NCBI GenBank assembly: GCA_046302855.1
Contig: JBKCHH010000101.1
Span: 1-10,273, forward strand
Reading direction: 5' to 3'
From: JBKCHH01 sp046302855
GTDB lineage: Bacteria; Pseudomonadota; Alphaproteobacteria; Rickettsiales; UBA8987
Length of the DNA stretch: 10,273 bases
Shown here one piece after another: positions 1-5,225 of the stretch. How positions within the stretch are numbered: position 1 is the first letter of the stretch; the number at the start of each line of letters is the position of its first letter. The translations under genes were made by a program, and so were the position numbers. The notes under the pieces were generated by a model. The model made no database searches and had not been told where the DNA came from. It saw only the letters and a list, made by a program, of their open reading frames with translations.

Positions 1-141
1 AGCCAAGCACCGACATTGGCTTTTTTATGCTAAAAAACGAAGTTTGTTTTGGTAAAAAATTAACCCTTTTTTTCAACCGACAATTAGCAAAAGTTTATGA
101 GGATAACCTTAAAAAAGGAATTTGAGAGGGTAAAAAAAAAT
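1..141. repeat. Terminal direct repeat, left copy (circular contig overlap)
   Basis: These 141 bases are identical to 10133-10273. The repeat cuts through the small gene at 10024-10257, whose last 40 codons and stop reappear at 3-125. A repeat that interrupts a gene, and whose length equals a common maximum assembly k-mer, is best read as the overlap left when a circular genome is assembled as a linear contig. The true unit is then 10,132 bp. A genuine terminal redundancy is possible but less likely. Confidence 0.93.
3..125 (+). CDS. 3' part of the 10024-10257 gene (duplicate copy at the contig start)
   Basis: Reading from CCA at base 3, this stretch encodes the last 40 residues (from PSTDIGFFM to LKKGI) of the small protein whose complete copy lies at 10024-10257, ending at TGA 123-125. 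It is not an independent gene. On the circle it places this protein 80 bp upstream of rep, with a strong hairpin between the two. Confidence 0.85.
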   Translation, partial: PSTDIGFFMLKNEVCFGKKLTLFFNRQLAKVYEDNLKKGI

Positions 142-166
142 CCCTTGATGCGACAACATCAAGGGA
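132..166 (-). terminator. Perfect 10-bp hairpin upstream of rep; intrinsic terminator shape on the minus strand
   Basis: TCCCTTGATG (141-150) pairs perfectly with CATCAAGGGA (157-166) around the loop CGACAA. It is preceded on the + strand by nine A (132-140), so read on the minus strand it is a stem followed by nine T, the classic intrinsic terminator. On the + strand no T-run follows. It lies 39 bp before the rep start. It could stop antisense transcription, act as a leader structure in the rep mRNA, or be part of the replication origin (stem-loops beside rep genes are typical nick sites for rolling-circle initiators). Confidence 0.6.
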
Positions 167-184
167 CTGAAAGCCGACAATTAA
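167..184 (+). promoter_or_regulatory. Shared leader element, copy 1 (upstream of rep)
   Basis: CTGAAAGCCGACAATTAA begins 39 bp before the rep ATG. A copy with one base deleted lies at 9419-9435, 41 bp before the DUF736 gene start. The shared position in two leaders suggests a common control element or protein/RNA binding site. It abuts the 141-166 hairpin and overlaps the TTAACCCCTAA motif. Confidence 0.5.
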
Positions 185-191
185 CCCCTAA
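181..191 (+). promoter_or_regulatory. TTAACCCCTAA motif, copy 1 (rep)
   Basis: Exact 11-mer ending 14 nt before the rep ATG at 206. The same 11-mer lies exactly 14 nt before the starts at 1920 and 9032. Fixed spacing to start codons argues for a translation-level signal or a factor binding near the ribosome site. Function unknown. Confidence 0.5.
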
Positions 192-205
192 GGAAATAAA
201 GGTAA

Positions 206-1429
206 ATGCCTATGGAAACTAATAAACCAAATATAGAAAATAATCAAATGGAAAATTTTCAAATCCTATACAGCAATTTTGATAAATTACAGATGGCGTT
301 TAAGGCGAACTTTTTAAAAGAACATCTTGATTTACTTGAAGAAACAAAAAAGAAGGCTCAAGAAACACACGAAAAAGAGTTAATTTTTTTAAATGGCGTG
401 CCAGTCCATGTAGATGAAAAAGGTATGCAACGCTATAAATACAGCTTTAAAACTGAGGAAGAAAATATCTATTTTGTTAATGATAGCAATAAAGAGGATG
501 CTTATAACCTGATTATTGCCATTAGTAGCAAGTCTTTTATGCTTTATGGTTATAGTGAAAGCATAGCAAGGATAAAAAGAAACCTTCAAATTTGGGGTGT
601 AGAAATTAAAAAGGAAGCCCTTAGCCGTGTTGATTTTTGCGTAGATTTTTTAGTGCCAGATAATTTTGAAATAGAGCCAAATAATTTTATAAGACACCAA
701 AACACTTCGCTACACACCTACGGCAAAACCGCAAAAATAGCGGAAGAACCAGCCGAGCAAGATGACACCTATATTGCTTATTACGGCGGAAAAATCGAAA
801 CCTGCACTGTAGGCAAGATGCCAAATAAACAAATCACCATTTACAACAAAACTAATGAAATTAAGAAAAGGAAAAAAAACGAATGGTATGATGTATGGAA
901 GGTAAAGGAAGGCTCAAGGGTTTTCCGTGTAGAAATAAGAGCAGGCAAGGATTATCTAAAAGACTACTGGAATATGAGAAGTTTTAAAGACCTTGAAGAA
1001 ATGGCAGGCGATATGTTTTTAAAACTCACTCAAACTATAAGATATACTCAGCAAGCAACTGAAAAAAGAGACTATAAAGCCCTGCATCCAATTTGGGCAA
1101 TGGTTAGAGAACAATTACAAAATGTTTTTTCTTATTCAGTAAATGGCTTAGATAACAATAAGTTAAAGGAAGTAAAGCGAGAAGAAAAAATCAATCTATT
1201 AAACAAGCATTTAGAAGGGCTTGGCACTACCCTTGCCTTTTTTACCAATGCTAGTGCTGAAAAGGTGAACCAGCTTAGAAACTTTATTCAAAGGGTGTTT
1301 TTTAACAATACTAATGGAGCTTATGATTATCAAGAGCGAGCCTTTAAAGCGAAAGTGGAAAGGGCTTTCAACCACCACGCTAAAAAATATTACTTTTTAA
1401 ACCCTCAACCCCAAATGCAACTCATATGA
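206..1429 (+). CDS. Replication initiation protein, Rep_trans-like rolling-circle initiator
   Basis: A 407-residue protein, the largest in the genome, and the probable replication initiator. Its layout resembles Rep_trans-type rolling-circle initiators (pT181 RepC, phage RstA): SRVDFCVDF at about 140-148, a basic segment with ITIYNKTNEIKKRKK at about 210-224 where Tyr213 is the candidate nicking tyrosine, and RVFRVEIRAG at 238-247 where Glu243 is a candidate metal/catalytic residue. Family assignment is from motif appearance only. The start could be ATG 206 or ATG 212; AAAGG at 198-202 is 3 nt from the first and 9 nt from the second, so residue 3 may be the true start. The stop overlaps the next ATG (ATGA), implying translational coupling. 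Upstream lie a hairpin and two repeated leader motifs, so control and perhaps the origin are local. Confidence 0.75.
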   Translation: MPMETNKPNIENNQMENFQILYSNFDKLQMAFKANFLKEHLDLLEETKKKAQETHEKELIFLNGVPVHVDEKGMQRYKYSFKTEEENIYFVNDSNKEDAYNLIIAISSKSFMLYGYSESIARIKRNLQIWGVEIKKEALSRVDFCVDFLVPDNFEIEPNNFIRHQNTSLHTYGKTAKIAEEPAEQDDTYIAYYGGKIETCTVGKMPNKQITIYNKTNEIKKRKKNEWYDVWKVKEGSRVFRVEIRAGKDYLKDYWNMRSFKDLEEMAGDMFLKLTQTIRYTQQATEKRDYKALHPIWAMVREQLQNVFSYSVNGLDNNKLKEVKREEKINLLNKHLEGLGTTLAFFTNASAEKVNQLRNFIQRVFFNNTNGAYDYQERAFKAKVERAFNHHAKKYYFLNPQPQMQLI

Positions 1430-1644
1430 AAATAGAAATAGAAATAAAGCACGCCCCTGCTGAAATTCAAATGCTAATTGATGAGGTTCAAACTGATATT
1501 AATCAAAAAAGCTGGGCTTTCAAAAATGCAATAACTTTAAAAAAAATGAGTAAAAGCACTGCTGAAAGTAAACTTTCAAGGCTAAGGCAATTAAAGCAGA
1601 TTTTAGAAGAAATTAAAAAAACCCAAAACCCACAACTTTTATGA
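1426..1644 (+). CDS. Small charged helical protein, unknown function
   Basis: A 72-residue protein, not recognised. It is rich in Lys, Glu, Ile and Gln and looks almost entirely alpha-helical, with heptad-like spacing in its second half (SKLSRLRQLKQILEEIKK), suggesting a short coiled coil. No membrane segment and no cysteine. Its ATG overlaps the rep stop (ATGA) and its own stop overlaps the next start in the same way, so rep, this gene and the next one are translated as a coupled cassette. Such placement suggests a helper or regulator of replication, but the sequence does not show which. Confidence 0.7.
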   Translation: MKIEIEIKHAPAEIQMLIDEVQTDINQKSWAFKNAITLKKMSKSTAESKLSRLRQLKQILEEIKKTQNPQLL

Positions 1645-1865
1645 TTTCACAACAACAGATTGAAGAAATAAAACAAAAAGTAATTCAAAACCCTAATTTT
1701 ATGCAACCATTAAAACAAACTGAAAATGATTTTCTGCAAGAGCTAAAATTGTATGTTTACAACCTGAATTCGAAAATTCCTGAGCATTGCGAAAATGCAA
1801 AATTCATTGCGGAAAAAATACAAGAACTAATCGAAAAAAGAGAGGTGCTAATGAAAAAAACTTAA
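1641..1865 (+). CDS. Small helical protein, unknown function
   Basis: A 74-residue, Gln/Lys/Glu-rich, probably all-helical soluble protein with a single cysteine (ENAK preceded by EHC). Not recognised. It is the third gene of the rep cassette, starting in an ATGA overlap with the gene before. The following 54 bp (1866-1919) are noncoding and AT-rich, so the cassette probably ends here or is separated from the next block by a new promoter. A role linked to replication is inferred only from the tight coupling. Confidence 0.7.
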   Translation: MISQQQIEEIKQKVIQNPNFMQPLKQTENDFLQELKLYVYNLNSKIPEHCENAKFIAEKIQELIEKREVLMKKT

Positions 1866-1919
1866 TCCTTAATTAATTAATAAATAAGAACCATTTAACC
1901 CCTAATTATATAAATAAAT
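1866..1919 (+). promoter_or_regulatory. AT-rich intergenic gap with a 12-bp palindrome and TTAACCCCTAA copy 2
   Basis: The 54-bp gap separates the rep cassette from the second gene block. It holds the perfect palindrome TTAATTAATTAA (1869-1880) and the second exact TTAACCCCTAA (1895-1905), 14 nt before the ATG at 1920. TATAAA-like sequence lies at 1908-1913. It is a reasonable place for a promoter/operator, but no convincing -35/-10 pair was found, and AT-rich palindromes are common by chance. Confidence 0.35.
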
Positions 1920-2102
1920 ATGAATAATGAAAATATCGACCCTATTTTTGAATTAATCAATTTATTGGATAATTTAAAAACTTCAAACCCCTTAACTTTT
2001 AAAAAGCACGCCGAGAATTTTTGTTTAGAGCTTATAGAGGTTTTAAGGTTTGTGATTCAAGATATTGAAACCCTTAAAAACGAACTGGAGGCTAAAAAAT
2101 GA
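1920..2102 (+). CDS. Small acidic helical protein, unknown function
   Basis: A 60-residue protein with regularly spaced Leu/Ile in two amphipathic helices (about 8-20 and 30-58), one Cys at 34, no membrane segment. Not recognised; it could be a dimerising regulator or an accessory subunit. No Shine-Dalgarno is seen; instead TTAACCCCTAA lies 14 nt before the ATG, as for rep and for the gene at 9032. Its last codons contain GGAGG (2087-2091), which serves as the ribosome binding site for the next gene, whose ATG overlaps this stop (ATGA). Confidence 0.65.
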   Translation: MNNENIDPIFELINLLDNLKTSNPLTFKKHAENFCLELIEVLRFVIQDIETLKNELEAKK

Positions 2103-2563
2103 GTGTATTTATAGATAAAGTAAGAGAAGTAATGCTGGAGGCTGAAAATGTAGAGTTAATTTTAAAAAGGGTGGATTGCCCTGATTGCAACTCTATTGTA
2201 AGGCTAAAACTGGCAAAAAAAGGCGAGCATTCCTATTTTCAATGCACATCTTGCGGAAAATATGAACGCTTTGGCAAAGAAAAAACCCTGCAACTTGCAA
2301 AACAATATCTAAACCAGCAAGGGGCAGATAAAGAAAAGGCGGTTATTCCACAAACTAAAACAACAATCGAAGCCCCAAAACCACAACCACAACCCCAAAA
2401 ACCAACTCAACCCTTAACACAACCAAACTATGAAAAACAAACAATTGAACAACCAGCTAGACAATCAACTACTAGAACAGAACCAACCACAAAACAACCA
2501 GTTCAACCAGCAACTAAACCAGCCAAACCAGCAGGCGGACTTGGCGACTTCTACAAATTCTAG
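2099..2563 (+). CDS. Zinc-ribbon protein with long Pro/Gln/Thr-rich tail
   Basis: A 154-residue protein. Residues about 27-52 carry two CxxC pairs, CPDC (27-30) and CTSC (49-52), separated by 18 residues: a zinc ribbon, usually a nucleic-acid or protein-binding module. From about residue 80 the chain becomes a low-complexity linker of Pro, Gln, Thr and Lys, ending in an aromatic tip GGLGDFYKF. A folded nucleic-acid-type head, a disordered linker and a hydrophobic terminal tip recall single-stranded-DNA-binding proteins, although the tip lacks the acidic run of bacterial SSB; this likeness is inference. Strong ribosome site GGAGG 7 nt before the start. The last ~130 bp are also open in the +1 frame, where the next gene may begin. 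Confidence 0.7.
   Translation: MSVFIDKVREVMLEAENVELILKRVDCPDCNSIVRLKLAKKGEHSYFQCTSCGKYERFGKEKTLQLAKQYLNQQGADKEKAVIPQTKTTIEAPKPQPQPQKPTQPLTQPNYEKQTIEQPARQSTTRTEPTTKQPVQPATKPAKPAGGLGDFYKF
2348..2530 (+). other. A/C-rich, G-poor low-complexity tract
   Basis: About 183 bp of repeated ACC/CAA/CCA units with only about a dozen G on the + strand. It encodes the Pro/Gln-rich tail of the zinc-ribbon protein in one frame and an Asn/Gln-rich stretch in the next. Such a strand cannot fold on itself, so as single-stranded DNA or mRNA it would be unstructured. Confidence 0.6.
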
Positions 2564-2999
2564 TGAAGATATTAACCTAGATTTTTTAAAAGACGCAACA
2601 ATAGATAATTCTTTTGAACAAGGGGCAACTATTGATGGTGGCGGAATAGCTCAAACGGTAAATAATGGCTTTATTTCTAAAGATGTTTTTTATCAAGCCT
2701 ACACCTCAAACGGGCTTTATATTTTAAAAAACTTTTTAGAATATAAGTTAAAAACTAAGGTTGATTTAATCAATGAAAAGGACGACAGGCTGGCAAGCGA
2801 TGCCTTTTTTGATATTTGTATAGAAACCCCCTACCTACAGTTTTTAATCAAAAATGATAATCGATTAGTAGTGCCTATTGGTATTCTTATTTATTTCATA
2901 ACTTCAAAGGTTGGAATAGTTCAGGAAGCCATTAGAGCTAAAAAGGGAAGCAAAAAAGAAACCATTGAACCAGAAAACAATCAACCAATTAACCAATAG
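2430..2999 (+). CDS. Unknown protein; start uncertain (ATG 2430 or TTG 2541)
   Basis: From ATG 2430 the product is 189 residues, but its first 35 are an Asn/Gln-rich string produced by the same A/C-rich DNA that encodes the tail of the upstream gene in another frame, and no ribosome site precedes it. An in-frame TTG at 2541, shortly after AGGCGGA, would give a 152-residue protein starting ATSTNSSED, with a 23-bp overlap instead of 134 bp; I slightly favour this. The body is mixed alpha/beta, with a hydrophobic stretch at residues 146-164 (numbered from 2430) that could be a membrane helix or a buried strand-helix. The C-terminus is NNQPINQ, a pattern shared with the next two proteins. Not recognised. 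Confidence 0.6.
   Translation: MKNKQLNNQLDNQLLEQNQPQNNQFNQQLNQPNQQADLATSTNSSEDINLDFLKDATIDNSFEQGATIDGGGIAQTVNNGFISKDVFYQAYTSNGLYILKNFLEYKLKTKVDLINEKDDRLASDAFFDICIETPYLQFLIKNDNRLVVPIGILIYFITSKVGIVQEAIRAKKGSKKETIEPENNQPINQ
2973..2988 (+). repeat. 16-bp direct repeat, copy 1
   Basis: GAAAACAATCAACCAA occurs exactly here and at 3589-3604, each within the last codons of a gene and encoding ENNQP near the C-terminus. See the finding on the Asn-Gln endings. Confidence 0.6.
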
Positions 3000-3006
3000 G
3001 GGGGGT

Positions 3007-3390
3007 ATGAAAAGGATACCGAAAAACTTTAGATTACAAGGGGATAAAATCTTTTGGACTATTGGACACTATTACAAAGAGGGTGATGATTTGAAGGCTC
3101 AAGAATTAATTTATTTTATTGAAAAAAAGACAATAAAGGGGGCTTTTTTTGATATGGAAGTTGATTTCGAACGCATAAAGCAAAATGATTTATATGTTTT
3201 AGAATATGAATTTGATTTAGCAAGAAACCAAAAAAATGGTTATGGCTATACTTCAAAACCAACGATGCTAGCCACCCAAACACCAATTTTAAAAATTTTG
3301 CTAGAAAATCAAAGTTTTTTAAAAATAGGCGATGTTTTAGTGCCAGAATATTTAGAATTTTTTAAACTAATTAACCAATCAAATCAATAA
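3007..3390 (+). CDS. Unknown small protein
   Basis: A 127-residue protein starting at ATG 3007; a longer reading from 2965 would overlap the previous gene and adds only a poor segment. Seven G (2999-3005) lie directly before the start, an unusual, very close purine run that may serve as the ribosome site. The sequence is rich in aromatic and acidic residues with alternating strands (GDKIFWTIGHYY; DLYVLEYEFDLA), suggesting a small mixed or beta-rich fold, soluble, without cysteine. C-terminus LINQSNQ resembles those of its neighbours. Not recognised. It sits in a tandem of small genes ahead of the packaging ATPase. Confidence 0.65.
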   Translation: MKRIPKNFRLQGDKIFWTIGHYYKEGDDLKAQELIYFIEKKTIKGAFFDMEVDFERIKQNDLYVLEYEFDLARNQKNGYGYTSKPTMLATQTPILKILLENQSFLKIGDVLVPEYLEFFKLINQSNQ

Positions 3391-3393
3391 CTT

Positions 3394-3612
3394 ATGAAAA
3401 ACTTAAAAAAAGAAAAAATAATTTATTATTTAGGCATGCTTAATGAGCGAGGTATTTTTTATTGGAATGGCGACGATGATTTTGTAGAAAAAAGCTATTC
3501 TTTACCAATGGATAAAAAAACCGCCTTATTTAATTTCAACAAATTTTTTACAAACGCCTCTTTTAGCTTTCTTTTTATTATAGCTGAAGAAAACAATCAA
3601 CCAAATCAATAA
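3394..3612 (+). CDS. Unknown small protein
   Basis: A 72-residue basic and aromatic protein (KIIYYLGMLNERGIFYWNGDDDF near the start), with a hydrophobic segment FSFLFIIAEE at about 57-66, too short for a clear membrane span. It ends ENNQPNQ; the DNA of that end repeats the end of the 2430-2999 gene over 16 bp. It starts 3 bp after the previous stop without a Shine-Dalgarno; the junction CAAATCAATAAcTTATG is almost repeated at its own downstream junction. Function unknown. Confidence 0.6.
   Translation: MKNLKKEKIIYYLGMLNERGIFYWNGDDDFVEKSYSLPMDKKTALFNFNKFFTNASFSFLFIIAEENNQPNQ
3589..3604 (+). repeat. 16-bp direct repeat, copy 2
   Basis: Exact copy of GAAAACAATCAACCAA from 2973-2988. It is followed by CAAATCAATAA (3602-3612), which is also present exactly at 3380-3390 over the stop codon of another neighbour. 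Confidence 0.6.
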
Positions 3613-3615
3613 TTT

Positions 3616-3939
3616 ATGGCAATTAGACAAAAATCAAGAATATTTAGTGTTATAGGTGGTGATTTACATTATATTAAAGAAACCCGTGTGTTGCCTACTT
3701 ATTCGCAAGGTGGCTCTATAAATTGGAATTTCATAAAAGAAAGAAAAATCATCAAGAAACAAGATATAAGAGAGTGGAGCGTGAAACGGTGGAGCAATCG
3801 AGAGGGGTGCAGTTTACTTATAGAATTAAAAAATAGCGATAATCATTTATTTAGTGGTTTAGCTATGAGAGATTTAAAGGATTTTTTAAAATTTCTTGAA
3901 ATTGAACAACAAATACCACTTTTTATAACAAAAGATTAA
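3616..3939 (+). CDS. Unknown small basic protein
   Basis: A 107-residue protein, clearly basic in its middle (KERKIIKKQDIREWSVKRWSNREG), with beta-type patches at the start (SRIFSVIGGDLHYI) and near LLIELKN. The positive charge and two nearby Trp would suit nucleic-acid binding, but no known motif is visible. It follows its neighbour by 3 bp, has no Shine-Dalgarno, and starts with TTTATGG like several other genes here. Unlike the three proteins before it, it does not end in the Asn-Gln motif. Unrecognised. Confidence 0.6.
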   Translation: MAIRQKSRIFSVIGGDLHYIKETRVLPTYSQGGSINWNFIKERKIIKKQDIREWSVKRWSNREGCSLLIELKNSDNHLFSGLAMRDLKDFLKFLEIEQQIPLFITKD

Positions 3940-3941
3940 TT

Positions 3942-4274
3942 ATGAACCTAACTGATAAAGAAAAATTTGCTTTAGAAATTATGGATATTTACAAATCATT
4001 TTATCCAAGCCGAAATTGGGGCGAGAGACTAACACCAAAAGAATGGATTTTAGTAAATTTACAACTTTTTAGAAATATTTTTGGTTTTGAAAATATTAAG
4101 AATGTTAAAATGCTAAACTTGAAAAAATATATACAAAAACCCTTATTAATCAAAGAGTTGGAAATATTCAATATTTGTGTTGCCGTTTACCCTACAATGA
4201 TTGTTTATATTAAGGAAATAGACGCTGGCAATTATTTAACTTTAACAGTAGAGGGAAGCAAAAACCGTGATTAA
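3942..4274 (+). CDS. Unknown small protein upstream of the packaging ATPase
   Basis: A 110-residue soluble protein: a helical N-terminal half (LTDKEKFALEIMDIYKSF; PKEWILVNLQLFRNIFGF) and a strand-rich C-terminal half (NICVAVYPTMIVYIKEI; YLTLTVEGS). Not recognised. Its stop overlaps the GTG start of the packaging ATPase by 8 bp, so the two are probably translated together. A packaging partner or assembly factor is possible, from position only. Confidence 0.6.
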   Translation: MNLTDKEKFALEIMDIYKSFYPSRNWGERLTPKEWILVNLQLFRNIFGFENIKNVKMLNLKKYIQKPLLIKELEIFNICVAVYPTMIVYIKEIDAGNYLTLTVEGSKNRD

Positions 4275-4902
4275 AAATTCATCAAGGATTGCGGTGTATG
4301 GTAGAAGTGGAAGCGGTAAAAGCACCTATGTTAAAAATCTTATCAAAAAACTAAAAAGAGTGGTTGTTTTTGATGTAATGGCTGAATATTCACAATTGCA
4401 AGGCTATGAGACTGCTTATGATATTAACCAAGTAAAGGCAATAATGATTAGAAAGCCAAAAACCTTTAAAATTGCCTATCAATCAAGGGCTGGAAGCGAG
4501 CAACAAGATTTACATCTATTAAGTTGCTTGCTTGCCTTAGCTCAAACCCCATATTTAAAAGGAATTCACAATACAGAATTAACCCTAGTAGCTGAAGAAC
4601 TAAGCACCGCCTACCCTAACCAAATAAAGCAAAATTTAAATGGTTTTCAAAACCTTTGCCAGCGAGGGCGACACTATGGAATAAATATAATAGGAATTAC
4701 GCAACGCCCTGCCACTGTAAGCAAGAATTTTTTTGGCAACACCAATAAAACAATTATTTTTCCTTTAGCTTGGCAAGATGATATTAAGGGAATTTTGAAC
4801 TTAATAGGCAAAAAATACCAGCAAGACTTGCTAAATTTACAACCGCATAATTATCTAGTTTTTGAAAATTTCACCATCACAAGGGGCAAAAACCGCCTTT
4901 AA
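4267..4902 (+). CDS. Genome-packaging ATPase, FtsK-HerA/A32-like
   Basis: A 211-residue P-loop ATPase expected to pump DNA into the preformed capsid. Walker A is GRSGSGKST at 12-20, close to the N-terminus as in compact viral packaging ATPases. Walker B is LTLVAEE at 105-111 with Glu110/111 as candidate catalytic base. RGRHYGI (133-139) followed by GITQRP (143-148, with sensor-type Gln146) is characteristic of the HerA/FtsK-like branch that includes PRD1 and PM2 P9. It lies directly upstream of the capsid gene cluster, the usual pairing in double jelly-roll phages. Start is GTG 4267, with GAGGGA 10 nt upstream, overlapping the previous gene. A Zot-like protein of filamentous phages was considered but lacks support in the context. 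Confidence 0.85.
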   Translation: MIKNSSRIAVYGRSGSGKSTYVKNLIKKLKRVVVFDVMAEYSQLQGYETAYDINQVKAIMIRKPKTFKIAYQSRAGSEQQDLHLLSCLLALAQTPYLKGIHNTELTLVAEELSTAYPNQIKQNLNGFQNLCQRGRHYGINIIGITQRPATVSKNFFGNTNKTIIFPLAWQDDIKGILNLIGKKYQQDLLNLQPHNYLVFENFTITRGKNRL

Positions 4903-4938
4903 ATTGCAAAAAAATCTTTTTCCCCCTTCCCTGCCCTC

Positions 4939-4960
4939 TATATATATAATTATATATATA
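4939..4960. repeat. 22-bp perfect AT palindrome
   Basis: TATATATATAA (4939-4949) is followed at once by its reverse complement TTATATATATA (4950-4960). It consists purely of A and T and could extrude as a cruciform or melt easily. It contains TATAAT on both strands, but no plausible -35 element accompanies them. It lies 36 bp after the ATPase gene, at the boundary between the early/middle block and the capsid cluster. Confidence 0.75.
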
Positions 4961-5015
4961 TTAGCTCACGAATAGCCCTTTAACTCTTTGATTTTTATCA
5001 TAAAATTATCGCTAC

Positions 5016-5050
5016 GGGTGAAGTTAAAATTGCAATAGCAATCTTCGCCC
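5016..5050 (+). promoter_or_regulatory. Compound hairpin in the 184-bp gap before the capsid cluster
   Basis: GGGTGAAG (5016-5023) pairs with CTTCGCCC (5043-5050) with one G-T pair. Inside, ATTGC (5029-5033) pairs with GCAAT (5038-5042) around AATA, leaving a 5-nt bulge on the 5' side. No T-run follows closely, so it is more likely a leader RNA structure or protein-binding site than a terminator. It lies 36 bp before the ATG at 5087. A weak -10-like TAAAAT (5001-5006) precedes it. Confidence 0.5.
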
Positions 5051-5062
5051 TACTTTTAACAA

Positions 5063-5073
5063 TTAACCCAAAA
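5063..5073 (+). promoter_or_regulatory. Degenerate copy of the TTAACCCCTAA motif plus Shine-Dalgarno
   Basis: TTAACCCAAAA matches the first seven bases of the three exact motifs and starts 24 bp before the ATG at 5087, against 25 bp in the exact copies. It runs into AAGGA (5072-5076), a good ribosome site 10 nt before that start. Confidence 0.35.
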
Positions 5074-5086
5074 GGAAAAAAACAAA

Positions 5087-5185
5087 ATGACTAAAACTCT
5101 TTTCAAAGCCCTAGCAATCAGTGTTCTTGGTGCAATTGCTTATGATAAAATCATAAGAAAATACACTGATAAGTTTATTGGCTAA
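5087..5185 (+). CDS. 32-residue membrane peptide
   Basis: A very short gene too small for usual gene callers: MTKTLFKALAISVLGAIAYDKI then a basic end (IRKYTDKFIG). Residues about 5-19 form a short hydrophobic helix flanked by lysines, so one membrane span is likely. AAGGA (5072-5076) precedes the ATG by 10 nt, a better ribosome site than that of the capsid gene that follows 40 bp later. Icosahedral membrane phages such as PM2 and PRD1 carry several virion membrane proteins of this size, and its place between the ATPase and the capsid gene fits that role. A real gene is likely; its function is inferred. Confidence 0.6.
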   Translation: MTKTLFKALAISVLGAIAYDKIIRKYTDKFIG

Positions 5186-5225
5186 TTAAAAACATATATA
5201 AAACAACAACTTAAAAAAAATTCTT

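Noticed and set aside
1..141. True terminal redundancy or long terminal repeat of a linear genome
   Set aside because: The repeat cuts a gene in half, is direct rather than inverted, and its length matches an assembly k-mer; a circular genome explains it best.
389..589. 66-codon reading frame on the minus strand inside rep
   Set aside because: It lies wholly within the rep coding sequence, has no ribosome site and encodes a hydrophobic sequence typical of antisense to AT-rich coding DNA.
1862..1876. TTAA-N7-TTAA, like an alphaproteobacterial CtrA box
   Set aside because: Such matches are frequent by chance in AT-rich intergenic DNA made of TTAA units.
2965..3006. Longer start for the 3007-3390 gene
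   Set aside because: The extra residues come from reading the Asn-Gln repeat of the upstream gene in another frame; ATG 3007 follows the upstream stop directly with a purine run.
4267..4902. Zot-type protein of filamentous phages
   Set aside because: The RGRHYGI...TQRP motifs, the lack of a membrane segment and the adjacent icosahedral capsid-type cluster favour a packaging ATPase.
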